This document shows, in pieces, positions 42,233 through 51,200 of a DNA stretch of 54,600 nucleotides. The translations under genes were made by a program, and so were the position numbers. Numbering within the stretch: the first letter of the stretch is position 1; every line of letters starts with the position of its first letter. A model generated the notes under the pieces. The model was given only the letters and a program-made list of their open reading frames with translations, made no database searches and was not told the DNA's origin. The stretch is from Candidatus Bathyarchaeum sp. (GTDB lineage: Archaea; Thermoproteota; Bathyarchaeia; Bathyarchaeales; Bathyarchaeaceae), in NCBI GenBank assembly GCA_026014565.1, contig JAOZIB010000015.1:1-54600 (forward strand), in the 5' to 3' direction.

Positions 42233-44111
42233 GCGAGTTTTATTGGCAAAGCCAAAAGGAAGAACAGGATTAGGTTTTGCGTCTGACTTAATTCCCATAG
42301 GACTAGAATATCTTGCCTCTTCAATCGAGAATGTTGTTGAAGAAGTCCACATAGTTGATATGGAACTTGAATGTCATTCCTTCAAATATTTTCTTGACCT
42401 TTTTTGCCCAGATTTGGTTGGAATAACAATGTCAGCAACCGACCACAAAGAAGGTTTACGGCTTGCTAAGATTGCAAAAAAACAAGGAATCGACACTATA
42501 CTTGGTGGTTATCATCCAACTCTGGTTCCAAACGAGTTGGTTTCCTATCCACAGGTTGACATGGTAGTTCGTGGTGAAGGGGAAACTGCTCTGAAAGAAT
42601 TGGTGCAAAAAGGTTGTCCCGAAAGAATTCTTGGAATTTCATACAAGAAAAATGGGAGAGTTTTTCACAATGAAGACCATCCAATGATTGAAAACTTGGA
42701 TTCCTTGCCGTTTCCAGCACGCCAGTTAAGAAGACACCAGTACACCCACATGACCGGAAAAGGCAGAGAAATAGATGTAATTTGTATGTCTCGTGGTTGC
42801 TGGGGGCGCTGTAGTTTTTGTTGTGAGCCAATAATGAATAAAAGCCACCAGCGGTTCAGGTCACCCAAAAATGTCATGGCAGAACTGTTAGAAATTGTGC
42901 AACTTCACAAGGAAAAACCACTGCGAATCCTTGTGGTTGACCCAAATTTTATTGGTGATCCAAAAAGAATTGACAAGTTGTGTGACTTGCTAAACGAACA
43001 AAAACTAGACATAACTTTTTCTGTTCTAACCCGAGCTGACAGTATCGCTAAAAATCCTGAACTAATCAAAAAGATGTGTGCAGTTGGCTTTCTTGATTAC
43101 GAAGTGGGAATTGAAAGCCCATACGTGAAGGATTTAAATGATACAAAAAAGGGCATAACTCTTGAGACGCAACGAAAAGCTGCAAAAATATTGCGGGAAA
43201 ATGGTGCTAATCTTTCAGCAACTTTTGTTATTGGGTTACCAAATCAAACTGAAGAAGAGATAAAACAGTTTCCGGTATATGCCAAAGAACTAGGACTAGT
43301 AAATGCAGCCTTTGGAATTGCAACTCCTTTTCCGGGAACCGACTTTTACAAAGATATGGGCAAGCAAGGACTAATCATGGAAGGTGATTGGACAAAATAT
43401 GATGAAATGCATGCATGTCTTCACATAGAGGGCATAAGCAGAAAACGATTAGAAGAACTACAAACCTATTGCATGCTCAGATATTGGACCTTAAACACAC
43501 TTTTAGATCGAGCTAAAGTTTTGAAAAAACGGTCAGGAAAGAAAACTTCACTGCATGAATTTGTCAGTGATAGCGCAGGAAAAATAACCTTTGGTAAAAA
43601 CGCAGGATATGATTTACGGCAGGGAACTTTTGAAACTCATATTAAGGCGATTTTAGAGGCTATCAACGATGCTGAAACTGAAGAACAAACAAGAAAAATA
43701 AACATGCACGAAGTTGTAGAAATGTCAAAATTTCTTGCAGTTTTAGGTTCACAAAAAATACAGTGCACGTTACAATGCGATACTTATCCCCCCGTTAGTT
43801 ACATAATAAAAACTAGGCGCAGTAGCACAGGTATCGTTGAATACATAAAAACAATCTCTGGAAAACAAGATGACGCAACAATTGATTTCACAATAGAACT
43901 AGATGAAGCAATAGAATCAATCAACAATGGAAGTAACCAATTGGTTAGTGGCATGGGATTGTTTACTTTTTTTGTTAAAACTGCACGAAACCCAAAAGGT
44001 GCATGGAACTTGTTCAAGCTGTGTACAGCAGCAAGTGTCGAGTTTGGCGTTACACTTCTTGATGAAAAACTGAGTGAGGTGTTAACAAGTGTTTCCTCAA
44101 TTGCAAAATAG
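42222..44111 (+). CDS. B12-binding-type radical SAM enzyme with C-terminal extra domain
   Basis: A 629-residue enzyme. Residues ~1-130 form a cobalamin-binding-like domain (PIGLEYLASSIE, VGITMSATDHKEG, GGYHPTLVPNE, RGEGETALKEL). The radical SAM motif is C193-x3-C197-x2-C200 (RGCWGRCSFC), with GIESPYVKDLND and VIGLPNQTEEEI following. The last ~170 residues form a separate domain of unknown type. It belongs with HpnJ/BchE-like enzymes. Overlaps with both neighbours show a tight operon with two linked reactions. Confidence 0.82.
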   Translation: MSYKRVLLAKPKGRTGLGFASDLIPIGLEYLASSIENVVEEVHIVDMELECHSFKYFLDLFCPDLVGITMSATDHKEGLRLAKIAKKQGIDTILGGYHPTLVPNELVSYPQVDMVVRGEGETALKELVQKGCPERILGISYKKNGRVFHNEDHPMIENLDSLPFPARQLRRHQYTHMTGKGREIDVICMSRGCWGRCSFCCEPIMNKSHQRFRSPKNVMAELLEIVQLHKEKPLRILVVDPNFIGDPKRIDKLCDLLNEQKLDITFSVLTRADSIAKNPELIKKMCAVGFLDYEVGIESPYVKDLNDTKKGITLETQRKAAKILRENGANLSATFVIGLPNQTEEEIKQFPVYAKELGLVNAAFGIATPFPGTDFYKDMGKQGLIMEGDWTKYDEMHACLHIEGISRKRLEELQTYCMLRYWTLNTLLDRAKVLKKRSGKKTSLHEFVSDSAGKITFGKNAGYDLRQGTFETHIKAILEAINDAETEEQTRKINMHEVVEMSKFLAVLGSQKIQCTLQCDTYPPVSYIIKTRRSSTGIVEYIKTISGKQDDATIDFTIELDEAIESINNGSNQLVSGMGLFTFFVKTARNPKGAWNLFKLCTAASVEFGVTLLDEKLSEVLTSVSSIAK

Positions 44112-45198
44112 ACTGGATGTAGACCATTATAGTGTTATTTTGAAGCTAAAACGCAAAATGAGTAATGCGAAAGGACTCAAAGAAACGTATGGAATAATCC
44201 GAAAACTTGCTTCAATAAACGGACCAGAAGTTGATGATTCTGTATTGGATCGTGTTATGTATAATACAGAAGTTCTGCCTCCCTTAGGTAAAGAGTATTG
44301 GTGGTTTCTTTTCTTGGGTCAAGATGGAGACAAACCAATTCAAATGATGCTTTTATTGTTCAGAAAATATGGGCAAAACATGTTTTTAAATGACAAAAAA
44401 ATGGTAATTAAGCAATTGACTGAAAATAGTTTTCAGGCAATTGCAACGGGTTGGGTATTCGACGGAAAGGAGCTGCATGACCTAGGGGACACAAATTCAG
44501 TTACAACAATTCATCCTGAACGAAAAAGAATTGAGTCTAACATTCAAGGTGATGAACTGGTTCTTCGAGGCGGTTTTCCAAGGTATAACCTAACCTTAGC
44601 AGACAAAATAGATTTAGACATAACAAAAAGCAAACTCGTTGAAGACAAATACGCCCATGGAGTGTTTATTCCTCCCGTTGGAATGGGGTGGGTGGATGGC
44701 TTCTTGGAAGCCAGAGGCACCGTTTTAGGCAAAAAATTCAACGGAATAGCTCATCTTCAAAAAGTGGTTGGAATTACTACCTTTGGTTGTTTTCATTGGG
44801 GACGAATGTTTTTTGTTGATGGGTCGTCTGCTTCGTTTTTTTGTCTTAAGATTGAAAAAAACTCAAAACGATATTTTCACACAGCATTTTCTTTTCAAGA
44901 CTACAAAAAGAAAAAAGTCGTAAAATTCAAAAAGCCAACCCTTAAAATCCATAAAAAAGACGGAGAACCTCTGTTATGGATTGTGGAAGGAAAAGACGCT
45001 GAAAATAACTTCAGAGTTGTCTTAGAAGTTTATGCGACAAAACAGTTCACAATGGACGGCGGAGGTTCACAAACATACATCGAATATGCTGTTATTCCCA
45101 AAGAGTTCAACCTCAAGACCCCTGACCAAACAATTACACTATCTGACGTAGGTAACGGAGTAGGAACCTTTGAAGACGCATACGGGTCATACATCTAA
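44089..45198 (+). CDS. Lipocalin-like protein, possible CrtC/AttH/DUF2804 relative
   Basis: A 369-residue, beta-rich soluble protein of uncertain family. Features such as GVFIPPVGMGWVDGFLEA, FHWGRMFFVDGSSASFF and the long run of strands recall the double lipocalin fold of carotenoid 1,2-hydratase (CrtC) and AttH-like proteins, which act on bulky hydrophobic substrates. The GTG start at 44089 has GAGGTG seven bases upstream inside the preceding gene. It completes a three-gene unit with the two B12-radical SAM enzymes and likely acts on their product. The assignment is tentative. Confidence 0.45.
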   Translation: MFPQLQNRLDVDHYSVILKLKRKMSNAKGLKETYGIIRKLASINGPEVDDSVLDRVMYNTEVLPPLGKEYWWFLFLGQDGDKPIQMMLLLFRKYGQNMFLNDKKMVIKQLTENSFQAIATGWVFDGKELHDLGDTNSVTTIHPERKRIESNIQGDELVLRGGFPRYNLTLADKIDLDITKSKLVEDKYAHGVFIPPVGMGWVDGFLEARGTVLGKKFNGIAHLQKVVGITTFGCFHWGRMFFVDGSSASFFCLKIEKNSKRYFHTAFSFQDYKKKKVVKFKKPTLKIHKKDGEPLLWIVEGKDAENNFRVVLEVYATKQFTMDGGGSQTYIEYAVIPKEFNLKTPDQTITLSDVGNGVGTFEDAYGSYI

Positions 45199-45299
45199 TT
45201 ACTTGCTCTGAACATGAAAACACAGTCATATTAGTTTCCTAATAGCAACAGATTGTTGAAAACAACCCTTCTTCTGAAAAATCTGCACACATAAAATCA

Positions 45300-45317
45300 A
45301 AAACAGTAACCTGTTTT
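45300..45317 (+). terminator. Hairpin after the lipocalin-like gene
   Basis: AAAACAG-TAAC-CTGTTTT is a perfect 7-bp-arm hairpin about 100 bases after the stop at 45198. It is followed by A/T-rich sequence rather than a strong T run, so a termination role is only possible. Confidence 0.25.
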
Positions 45318-45417
45318 CGTAAAACAAAAATCCGTTACACTCAAGGATAGCGCAAAAACTTAAGAAAAAATGACGTTAATGTAATCCCAAAAGGGAAAAA
45401 AGATTGTTAATTTCAAT

Positions 45418-45603
45418 CTATGGTCCGGTGAATCCGCACTTCGGGCATTTGTAGTGTCGTCCGAACTGTCGGCATTTGGCGCATCGCCAGATGAGGATTT
45501 CTCCGCAGTTGGGGCACAGAGTTTTGGTTGAGTCTTCGCCCGGAGGGATAATTCGGTTACATGACATGCATTTAGGCATAACGATGTTAATTTTTTCGCT
45601 CAC
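45418..45603 (-). CDS. HVO_2753-type small zinc-ribbon protein
   Basis: A 61-residue protein with four Cys pairs: CMSC, CPNC, CAKC and CPKC, ending FTGP. This matches the archaeal HVO_2753-like family, a small double zinc ribbon thought to bind RNA or ribosomes. The GTG start is preceded by GAGGTG. A TATA box (ATATATAAGT on the minus strand, 45641-45650) lies about 40 bases upstream. Confidence 0.88.
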   Translation of the reverse strand: MSEKINIVMPKCMSCNRIIPPGEDSTKTLCPNCGEILIWRCAKCRQFGRHYKCPKCGFTGP

Positions 45604-45611
45604 AGCAACAC

Positions 45612-45650
45612 CTCAAGGAAAGTTGAGTAATACACTGCCCACTTATATAT
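45612..45650 (-). promoter_or_regulatory. Zinc-ribbon gene promoter with palindrome
   Basis: The TATA box is at 45641-45650. CTCAA-GGAAAG-TTGAG (45612-45627) is a perfect 5-bp-arm dyad between TATA and the GTG, around the predicted transcription start. It resembles the TCAAGA/TTGA family weakly and also includes the Shine-Dalgarno region, so it may be chance. Confidence 0.3.
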
Positions 45651-45664
45651 GCTATCTTTTAAAA

Positions 45665-45703
45665 CTTCCTCACATATAATATAAACTTCAGTAACTGAGG
45701 AAG
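45665..45703 (+). promoter_or_regulatory. TATA box flanked by an 8-bp inverted repeat before the geranylgeranyl reductase gene
   Basis: CTTCCTCA (45665-45672) and TGAGGAAG (45696-45703) are perfect complements on either side of the TATA-like ATATAATATAAA. TCAG-TAA-CTGA is a smaller dyad inside. The right arm overlaps the GAGGAAG Shine-Dalgarno, five bases before the GTG. A regulator or DNA structure could control access to the promoter. Confidence 0.35.
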
Positions 45704-45707
45704 AAAC

Positions 45708-46925
45708 GTGACAACAAACCCCGATATCGTTGTAGTTGGAGCAGGACCCTGCGGCTCCGTTTCAGCATACACCGCCGCCAAACTAGGCACTAAAGTCCTA
45801 GTCTGCGAAGAACACAACCAAGTCGGAAAACCAAACCACTGCGCCGGACACCTCAGCATATCCAGCCTACAAAAGCTTGCTCTAAAGTTCCCGTCAGATA
45901 TTATCGAAAACAAAATCATGGGCGCAAAATTTTGCTCACCCTCAGGTAATCAGTTCAGTTTACGATGTAAATCCCCCGTCACGTATGTTCTAGACCGAGA
46001 AAAATTCGACAAACACTTAGCCGAACAAGCCATGAATGCAGGAGCAGAATACCGCTTCAGCTCCCGAGTAAAATCGCTGCTCTCGGATTCTGGTTATGTT
46101 AAAGGTGTTGTTCTGAAAAACGGAGAAAAAATCAAATCGAAAATTGTTGTTGATACAGAGGGTTGCTCATCATCTGTTTTGAAGCAGTCAGGGCTAAAAG
46201 GTGTAAGTTCTTCAAGTGTTGTTCGGGGAATTCAAGTAGAAGTTGATTTAGTAGAAAACGTAGGAACCGACATGGTTGAGTTGTATCTGGGGTCAAAGGT
46301 TGCTCCAGATTTTTTTGCATGGATAATTCCGAAAACTGATGGCACAGCAAAGGTTGGTTTGGCAACTTCCAGAGGCAATCCTCAATTGTATCTGAAAAAT
46401 CTTATGCAAAAACATCCAGTAGCATCCAAGAAACTTAAACACAGCAAAATTATCAGGTTGGCTGTTCATCCTATTCCCTTGGCAGGTCCAATTCAGAAAA
46501 CATATTCGAACGGTTTTTTGACAGCTGGTGATGCAGCATCTCAAGTAAAAGCAACCACAGGAGGCGGAGTGGTGTTTGGGGCAACTTGTGCCAAAATCTC
46601 AGGAGAAGTTGCCGCTAAAGCGGTTCAGTGCAACAATTTTTCGGAAGATTTCTTGTCCATCTATGAGAAGCAATGGAAACATGCAGTTGATTTTGAGTTG
46701 AAAACAATGCTTCAGTTACGTAGAATGCTTAACAGTCTTTCTGACAAAAAAACTGACAAGTTGATTGGCTTGTGTAATCGTCTCGGAGTTGACAAGGTTT
46801 TGGAAAAAGTTGGGGACGTGGATTTTCAGGGGCGATCTTTGGTTCCGATGATGCGTTATCCGGGGCCGTTGGCGGTGGTTGGTTTTTTTGTTTGGTCGTG
46901 GTTGACTTCACCTTCTCGCCATTAA
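45708..46925 (+). CDS. Geranylgeranyl reductase family flavoprotein
   Basis: A 405-residue FAD enzyme: GAGPCGSVSA (dinucleotide motif), the GKPNHCAGHLS segment with its cysteine, YVLDREKFD and LTAGDAASQVKATTGGGVVFG. This matches the reductases that saturate archaeal isoprenoid lipids (digeranylgeranylglycerophospholipid reductase) and related prenyl reductases. It starts at GTG and has its own promoter, so it may be monocistronic. Exact substrate is uncertain; a lipid role is most likely. Confidence 0.88.
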   Translation: MTTNPDIVVVGAGPCGSVSAYTAAKLGTKVLVCEEHNQVGKPNHCAGHLSISSLQKLALKFPSDIIENKIMGAKFCSPSGNQFSLRCKSPVTYVLDREKFDKHLAEQAMNAGAEYRFSSRVKSLLSDSGYVKGVVLKNGEKIKSKIVVDTEGCSSSVLKQSGLKGVSSSSVVRGIQVEVDLVENVGTDMVELYLGSKVAPDFFAWIIPKTDGTAKVGLATSRGNPQLYLKNLMQKHPVASKKLKHSKIIRLAVHPIPLAGPIQKTYSNGFLTAGDAASQVKATTGGGVVFGATCAKISGEVAAKAVQCNNFSEDFLSIYEKQWKHAVDFELKTMLQLRRMLNSLSDKKTDKLIGLCNRLGVDKVLEKVGDVDFQGRSLVPMMRYPGPLAVVGFFVWSWLTSPSRH

Positions 46926-46989
46926 AGTTGGGGATGGAAGTATTTTAGAGGAAGAAAACAACACTGTAGTTACTGTTGAGGCTAAATTA

Positions 46990-47376
46990 ATGACTGGGAG
47001 AACAACTGTTGATTCGTCGGCTTTCGATTACAAACTGGTCATAGTAGTAAGAACAGACCTGAAAATGAGCAAGGGCAAAATTGCGGCTCAGGCAGGTCAT
47101 GCTGCGGTTTCTGCATCTGAATATGCACGAAAAAACCGTCCAGAATGGTGGAACCCTTGGATTAACGAGGGACAGCGCAAAATTGCAGTGAAAGCAAAAT
47201 CTGAAGATGAAATGCTTAATCTGGAGCGTCAAGCCCGTAATGCCAAGCTTCCAGTTGCGTTGATTGTGGACCGGGGTTTAACTGAAATTCCCCCTAACAC
47301 TACCACGTGTTTGGGGATTGGTCCGGGTCCTGCCGGTAAGGTGGATGCCATTACTGGAAGATTGAGTTTGCTTTGA
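46990..47376 (+). CDS. pth2: Peptidyl-tRNA hydrolase, archaeal type (Pth2)
   Basis: A 128-residue Pth2: KLVIVVRTDLKMSKGKIAAQAGHAAV at the start and TTCLGIGPGPAGKVDAITGRLSLL at the end are diagnostic. It recycles stalled peptidyl-tRNA. ATG start with a GAGG eight bases upstream. It precedes truD by nine bases and is co-transcribed with it, a common archaeal arrangement. Confidence 0.96.
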   Translation: MTGRTTVDSSAFDYKLVIVVRTDLKMSKGKIAAQAGHAAVSASEYARKNRPEWWNPWINEGQRKIAVKAKSEDEMLNLERQARNAKLPVALIVDRGLTEIPPNTTTCLGIGPGPAGKVDAITGRLSLL

Positions 47377-47385
47377 GGAAAAAAT

Positions 47386-48750
47386 TTGCAGGTTCCACAA
47401 CTAGAACATGACGTAGGCATGCAAGTTTATGCCACCCAGTCGGAGGGGATTGGGGGTAAAATCAAGTATTTTTTAGATGATTTTGTCGTAGAAGAACTAT
47501 TAATTGATGGCACCCTAGCCCAAGTAAGCCCCCCAAAGGAAGAGTGGACACCCACGGGTGAGGGACAAAATCTGATTTGTGTGATGGTTAAGCGCAGATG
47601 GGACACGTTTTTGGCGGTTAAAGAAGTTGCAAAAAAAATGCACATCAGTCAAAAACGAATGAGATTTGCCGGAATCAAAGACACCAACGCCCTTACTGCC
47701 CAGCACATCAGCATAGAAAATGTGACTCCAGAACATGTTTTGGGACTGCAAATCAGGGATATTACGGTTTATCCTCGGTTTTACTCACATGAAAGAATGT
47801 ATTCAGACCTAATCAAAGGCAACAGGTTCCACATCACAATCCGAGATATTAACCATCCAACTTCAGTTATCGAAAAGAACACAAAAAAAGTTACCAAACA
47901 AATCGAAAAAATCGGGGGGGTTCCTAACTTTTTTGGCCATCAACGCTTTGGGACTACACGTCCTAATACTCATCTTATTGGGAAATTCTTAACCCTAAAG
48001 GACTTCAAAGGAGCGGCCCTTGAGTTTTTGGCGACGCCTAGTGTTCATGAGCATTCTGAAGCCCGACAAGCAAGGCAACAATTGCAGGGCACTTTGAACT
48101 TTGAAGAAGCCCAAGAAACTTTTCCACGGTTTTTGCGCTATGAACACCTCATGTTGCGGTATTTGACGAAACATCCTACTGATTTTGTGGGGGCGTTTCG
48201 GGAGTTGCCTAGAAGGCTTCGGAAACTGTTTGTTCAGGCGTATCAGTCGTATCTGTTTAATAGGTTTTTGAGCGAGCGCATACGTCAAAAAACCCCCTTG
48301 GATGAGCCCCAGATGGGAGATTACGCGATTTGGATTGATGAAAAAGGCCTGCCAACCGATAAACATGAACAAGTGAACAAAATTAACATCAAACTCGTCA
48401 AAAACTTCATGAAGCAACAAAAAATGGCCCTTGCCTTGCCCTTGGTGGGTCCAAATCAGCCGCCTTCAAAAGGAGTTCAAGGTGAACTGGAACAAAAGAT
48501 TCTAGATGAAGAAGATGTTTCTCGGGAATCCTTTAAAATTCCCTTAATGCCCGAAGCAACAGCAGAAGGAAAAGTTCGGGCAGTTTTGAATCCAGTCTGG
48601 AATTTAGTTCAAGAAGAACTAACAGAAGACGAGCACAACGAAGACAAACACATGCTAAAGCTTGCTTTCAATTTAAATCGTGGCAGCTATGCAACTGTAG
48701 TTTTGCGAGAATTCATGAAACCCCAAGACGTCATATCAGCAGGATACTAA
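47386..48750 (+). CDS. truD: tRNA pseudouridine(13) synthase
   Basis: Makes pseudouridine 13 in tRNA. A 454-residue TruD: FRFAGIKDTNALTAQ-type motif (MRFAGIKDTNALT) with the catalytic Asp, GGVPNFFGHQRFGTTRPNTHLIG and the C-terminal GSYATVVLREFMKP. The start is a TTG with GAGG upstream. The C-terminal insert domain is present, giving full length. Confidence 0.95.
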   Translation: MQVPQLEHDVGMQVYATQSEGIGGKIKYFLDDFVVEELLIDGTLAQVSPPKEEWTPTGEGQNLICVMVKRRWDTFLAVKEVAKKMHISQKRMRFAGIKDTNALTAQHISIENVTPEHVLGLQIRDITVYPRFYSHERMYSDLIKGNRFHITIRDINHPTSVIEKNTKKVTKQIEKIGGVPNFFGHQRFGTTRPNTHLIGKFLTLKDFKGAALEFLATPSVHEHSEARQARQQLQGTLNFEEAQETFPRFLRYEHLMLRYLTKHPTDFVGAFRELPRRLRKLFVQAYQSYLFNRFLSERIRQKTPLDEPQMGDYAIWIDEKGLPTDKHEQVNKINIKLVKNFMKQQKMALALPLVGPNQPPSKGVQGELEQKILDEEDVSRESFKIPLMPEATAEGKVRAVLNPVWNLVQEELTEDEHNEDKHMLKLAFNLNRGSYATVVLREFMKPQDVISAGY

Positions 48751-48760
48751 TTGTAACGGT

Positions 48761-50080
48761 TTAAGGGGTTAGTCGCATTTGGTCTCTTGGGAATAGTATT
48801 ACTTCGCGGATGTTTTGGACTCCAGTTAACACCATGGTAAACCTTGCCAAACCCAATCCCCATCCAGCGTGAGGAGGCATGCCGTAGTCAAAGTTTTGCA
48901 GGTGGCTTTTGAAGGATTCCGTGCTGAGACCTTGCTCTTCAAGGCGTTTCATTAATAGTTCTTTGTCGTGGATTCGAGCACCACCACTGGACAGTTCCAT
49001 CCAGTGCCACATCAAATCAAAGCCTTCGCTAAGTTCGGGGTTGTCGTCTTTTGGTTTGATGTAAAAGGCTTTGGCTTTTGTTGGCCAATCAGTAATAAAG
49101 TAATAATAAGGATGCAGTTCTCCAAGAACCCTGTAAGCGACTGTTGGGATGTCTTCGCCCCAGTCGATGTGAACGTTGTTTTCTTCCAGTTCTTCTAAAA
49201 TTTCGGAATACGTTAACCGTTTGAAAGGAACCTCAGGAACTACAATTTCGTGTTCTAATAGAGCAAGTTCTCGTTTGCAGTTTTCTGCTACGTACTTGGT
49301 AACATAGTGAATCATGTTCTCCAGAACTTGCATGACGTCTTCATCGTTGGCAAAGGCTTTTTCGATGTCAACGGAAATGAATTCGCTTACGTGACGGCGG
49401 GTGTGGGATTCTTCTGCGCGGAAGAAAGGCCCTATTTCGAAGACTTGTTCAAAGTCTAAACAAAGCTGTTCTTTGTACAGCTGAGGACTCTGTGCCAAGA
49501 ATGCTTCTCGGTCAAAGTATGCCACCGGAAACAGTGCAGCGCCACCTTCTGTTGCGGAAACAATGATTCGGGGGGTGAAAACTTCCATGAAACCGTTCTC
49601 TGAGAAAAAGTTTCGGGCAGCTTGCAAGGCAGCATGTTGAACTCGAAAGATTGCTTGGTTTTCTTCTCGTCTTAGGTCTAAAACACGGGAATCAAGGCGG
49701 ACATCGATTTCGGCTTTGGTTCTGCCGGTAATGTCCAAGGGCAAAGGTTGTTGAGAAACACTGAATATTCGCAGTTCAGTGGGAATTATTTCTGCTCCTC
49801 CGGGAGCGTTTTTCATTTGTTTGACTTTTCCCGTAACGCCGATGCTGTATTGCTTTTGTAGAGAACGCCCTTTTTCGACGATGTCTGCTGCCACTTTGTT
49901 TTTGTGAATTGTAATCTGCAGTTGACCAGTTTTATCTTGCAGAATAACAAAGCGTAAACCACCTAGGTCGCGGATTTCTTGAACCCATCCAAAAACTGTA
50001 ACTTCTTGGCCGTCAACTTCAGGACCAACCTGTGCTGTATAATGGGTTCTTCGCATGTCGCCCATTTTGTCTAGTTCCAT
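48761..50080 (-). CDS. aspS: Aspartyl-tRNA synthetase, archaeal type (AspS)
   Basis: A class IIb synthetase of about 440 residues. The N-terminal OB fold carries GWVQEIRDLGGLRFVILQD; the core has FTPRIIVSATEGGAALFPVAYF, FEIGPFFRAEESHTRRH (motif 2), and GWGLGLARFTMVLTG (motif 3). Its archaeal type charges tRNA-Asp and often tRNA-Asn; non-discrimination would need a GatCAB partner not seen here. The start is placed at ATG 50080; an ATG at 50056 (MRRTHYTAQ) aligns better with family starts. It follows the KH-domain gene, separated by only a few bases. Confidence 0.95.
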   Translation of the reverse strand: MELDKMGDMRRTHYTAQVGPEVDGQEVTVFGWVQEIRDLGGLRFVILQDKTGQLQITIHKNKVAADIVEKGRSLQKQYSIGVTGKVKQMKNAPGGAEIIPTELRIFSVSQQPLPLDITGRTKAEIDVRLDSRVLDLRREENQAIFRVQHAALQAARNFFSENGFMEVFTPRIIVSATEGGAALFPVAYFDREAFLAQSPQLYKEQLCLDFEQVFEIGPFFRAEESHTRRHVSEFISVDIEKAFANDEDVMQVLENMIHYVTKYVAENCKRELALLEHEIVVPEVPFKRLTYSEILEELEENNVHIDWGEDIPTVAYRVLGELHPYYYFITDWPTKAKAFYIKPKDDNPELSEGFDLMWHWMELSSGGARIHDKELLMKRLEEQGLSTESFKSHLQNFDYGMPPHAGWGLGLARFTMVLTGVQNIREVILFPRDQMRLTP

Positions 50081-50094
50081 CGGAATCAACACAG

Positions 50095-50601
50095 TTATTT
50101 AGCGAATTCTACGCGGATGGTCATTCCACGAAGTTTTTCTGCCAGTGCTTTGGCGGCTTTGACGTTTGGAACGCGTTTTCGTCTTCCTCTGTTTAGTATA
50201 ACGCGGGTTTCGGTTGTTCCATCAGGTAACCAAATCTTGTTTATGGTAAGAATACTCATGGGAACAAAAAGGTCTTCTAAGAATTTTCTTTCAGGAACGC
50301 CATATTCTAATACTCTGACAGTTTTTCCGGTTTTTTCACCTATGGCTTTTACTACTTTTCCGCCATGGCTTAACAATCGGGGAACATCGCCTTTGTCAAC
50401 AAGAAGTGCAAGAATTTTGTCGGCTTCTACGGCTTTGTGAAAACGTATTTCCTGAAGGCTAGGATATTCTTCCTCCAGAGACAACAGTAAACGGGCTATT
50501 GTAAAATCTACGTCAGTTACGTCGCCTGACTTAAGTTTGTCTTGGCATTTTGAGCACAGTATTCCGCTTTTCAAGCAGAAATTGCATAGTTCCGTTTTCA
50601 T
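50095..50601 (-). CDS. KH-domain RNA-binding protein with N-terminal zinc-binding cysteines
   Basis: About 168 residues. The N-terminus has C-x2-C and C-x2-C pairs (CNFCLKSGILCSKCQDKL) forming a zinc ribbon. A KH motif (HGGKVVKAIGEKTGK) follows, then a basic segment. This resembles the NusA-like, archaeal transcription/RNA factor family. The ATG at 50601 is chosen; upstream GGAGG is about 12 bases away. It lies in the aspS operon, beneath alba. Confidence 0.75.
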   Translation of the reverse strand: MKTELCNFCLKSGILCSKCQDKLKSGDVTDVDFTIARLLLSLEEEYPSLQEIRFHKAVEADKILALLVDKGDVPRLLSHGGKVVKAIGEKTGKTVRVLEYGVPERKFLEDLFVPMSILTINKIWLPDGTTETRVILNRGRRKRVPNVKAAKALAEKLRGMTIRVEFAK

Positions 50602-50664
50602 GTCGTCTTTTTGCCTCCAAGGGATAAGGAGTTGTAGCGGTGGCACCTTTTAAACTTGCGTTTT

Positions 50665-50940
50665 TTATTTCGCAAACACAATTTCAATAGTGCTAACATT
50701 TAATGGCGAACCACCGTTTTGGTCACGGCTCAACAATTCAGTGCCGATACCAATTTTTTGGATTTTAAGGTTCGGCATGAACCGGTGCCGGGTTACTTCA
50801 GCAACATCAACGGCTCTGTTGATTGCTTTGCCTCTTGCTTTTATGGAGATTTCAGTCGCTCCTCCATGGAAAAGAGACAAACAAGCCAAAACGTAGCTCA
50901 TTACTGGTTTTTGTCCAATCAACACAGAATTGTCATCCAC
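50665..50940 (-). CDS. albA: Alba DNA/RNA-binding chromatin protein
   Basis: A 91-residue Alba: IGQKPVMSYVLACLSLFHGGATEISIKARGKAINRAVDVAEV with the basic KARGKAI loop that contacts DNA and RNA, and a C-terminal IEIVFAK strand. It is at the front of an operon with the KH protein and AspS. The GTG start is preceded by GGCGGGGAAG. A TATA-like GTATTTATT lies inside the dyad at 51003-51020. Confidence 0.93.
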   Translation of the reverse strand: MDDNSVLIGQKPVMSYVLACLSLFHGGATEISIKARGKAINRAVDVAEVTRHRFMPNLKIQKIGIGTELLSRDQNGGSPLNVSTIEIVFAK

Positions 50941-51002
50941 CAGCTTCCCCGCCTCGCTCCTTTGTTTTTGCGTTCACTTGAACTTTCTAAGCTCTTTTGT
51001 AG

Positions 51003-51020
51003 CACAATAAATACATTGTG
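51003..51020 (-). promoter_or_regulatory. Dyad overlapping the alba TATA box
   Basis: CACAAT-AAATAC-ATTGTG is a perfect 6-bp-arm dyad, and its centre holds the AT-rich TATA-like element of the minus-strand alba promoter. Such a layout would suit a repressor or Alba autoregulation. Confidence 0.35.
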
Positions 51021-51200
51021 GTATAAGTCAGTAAGCGGACAAGCAAGCTGGTGTGAAACTTTTCCTCAAAAAAAGCATGGAAAAAACAAAACTATTCAAC
51101 AAACAAACCAGAGCACAACATCAAACTAAAGGAAAACATATTTAGGTCAGGGCTGATTTGATTCGTAACTACAAGCTTACGCTAACGGAGAATACAAGAA

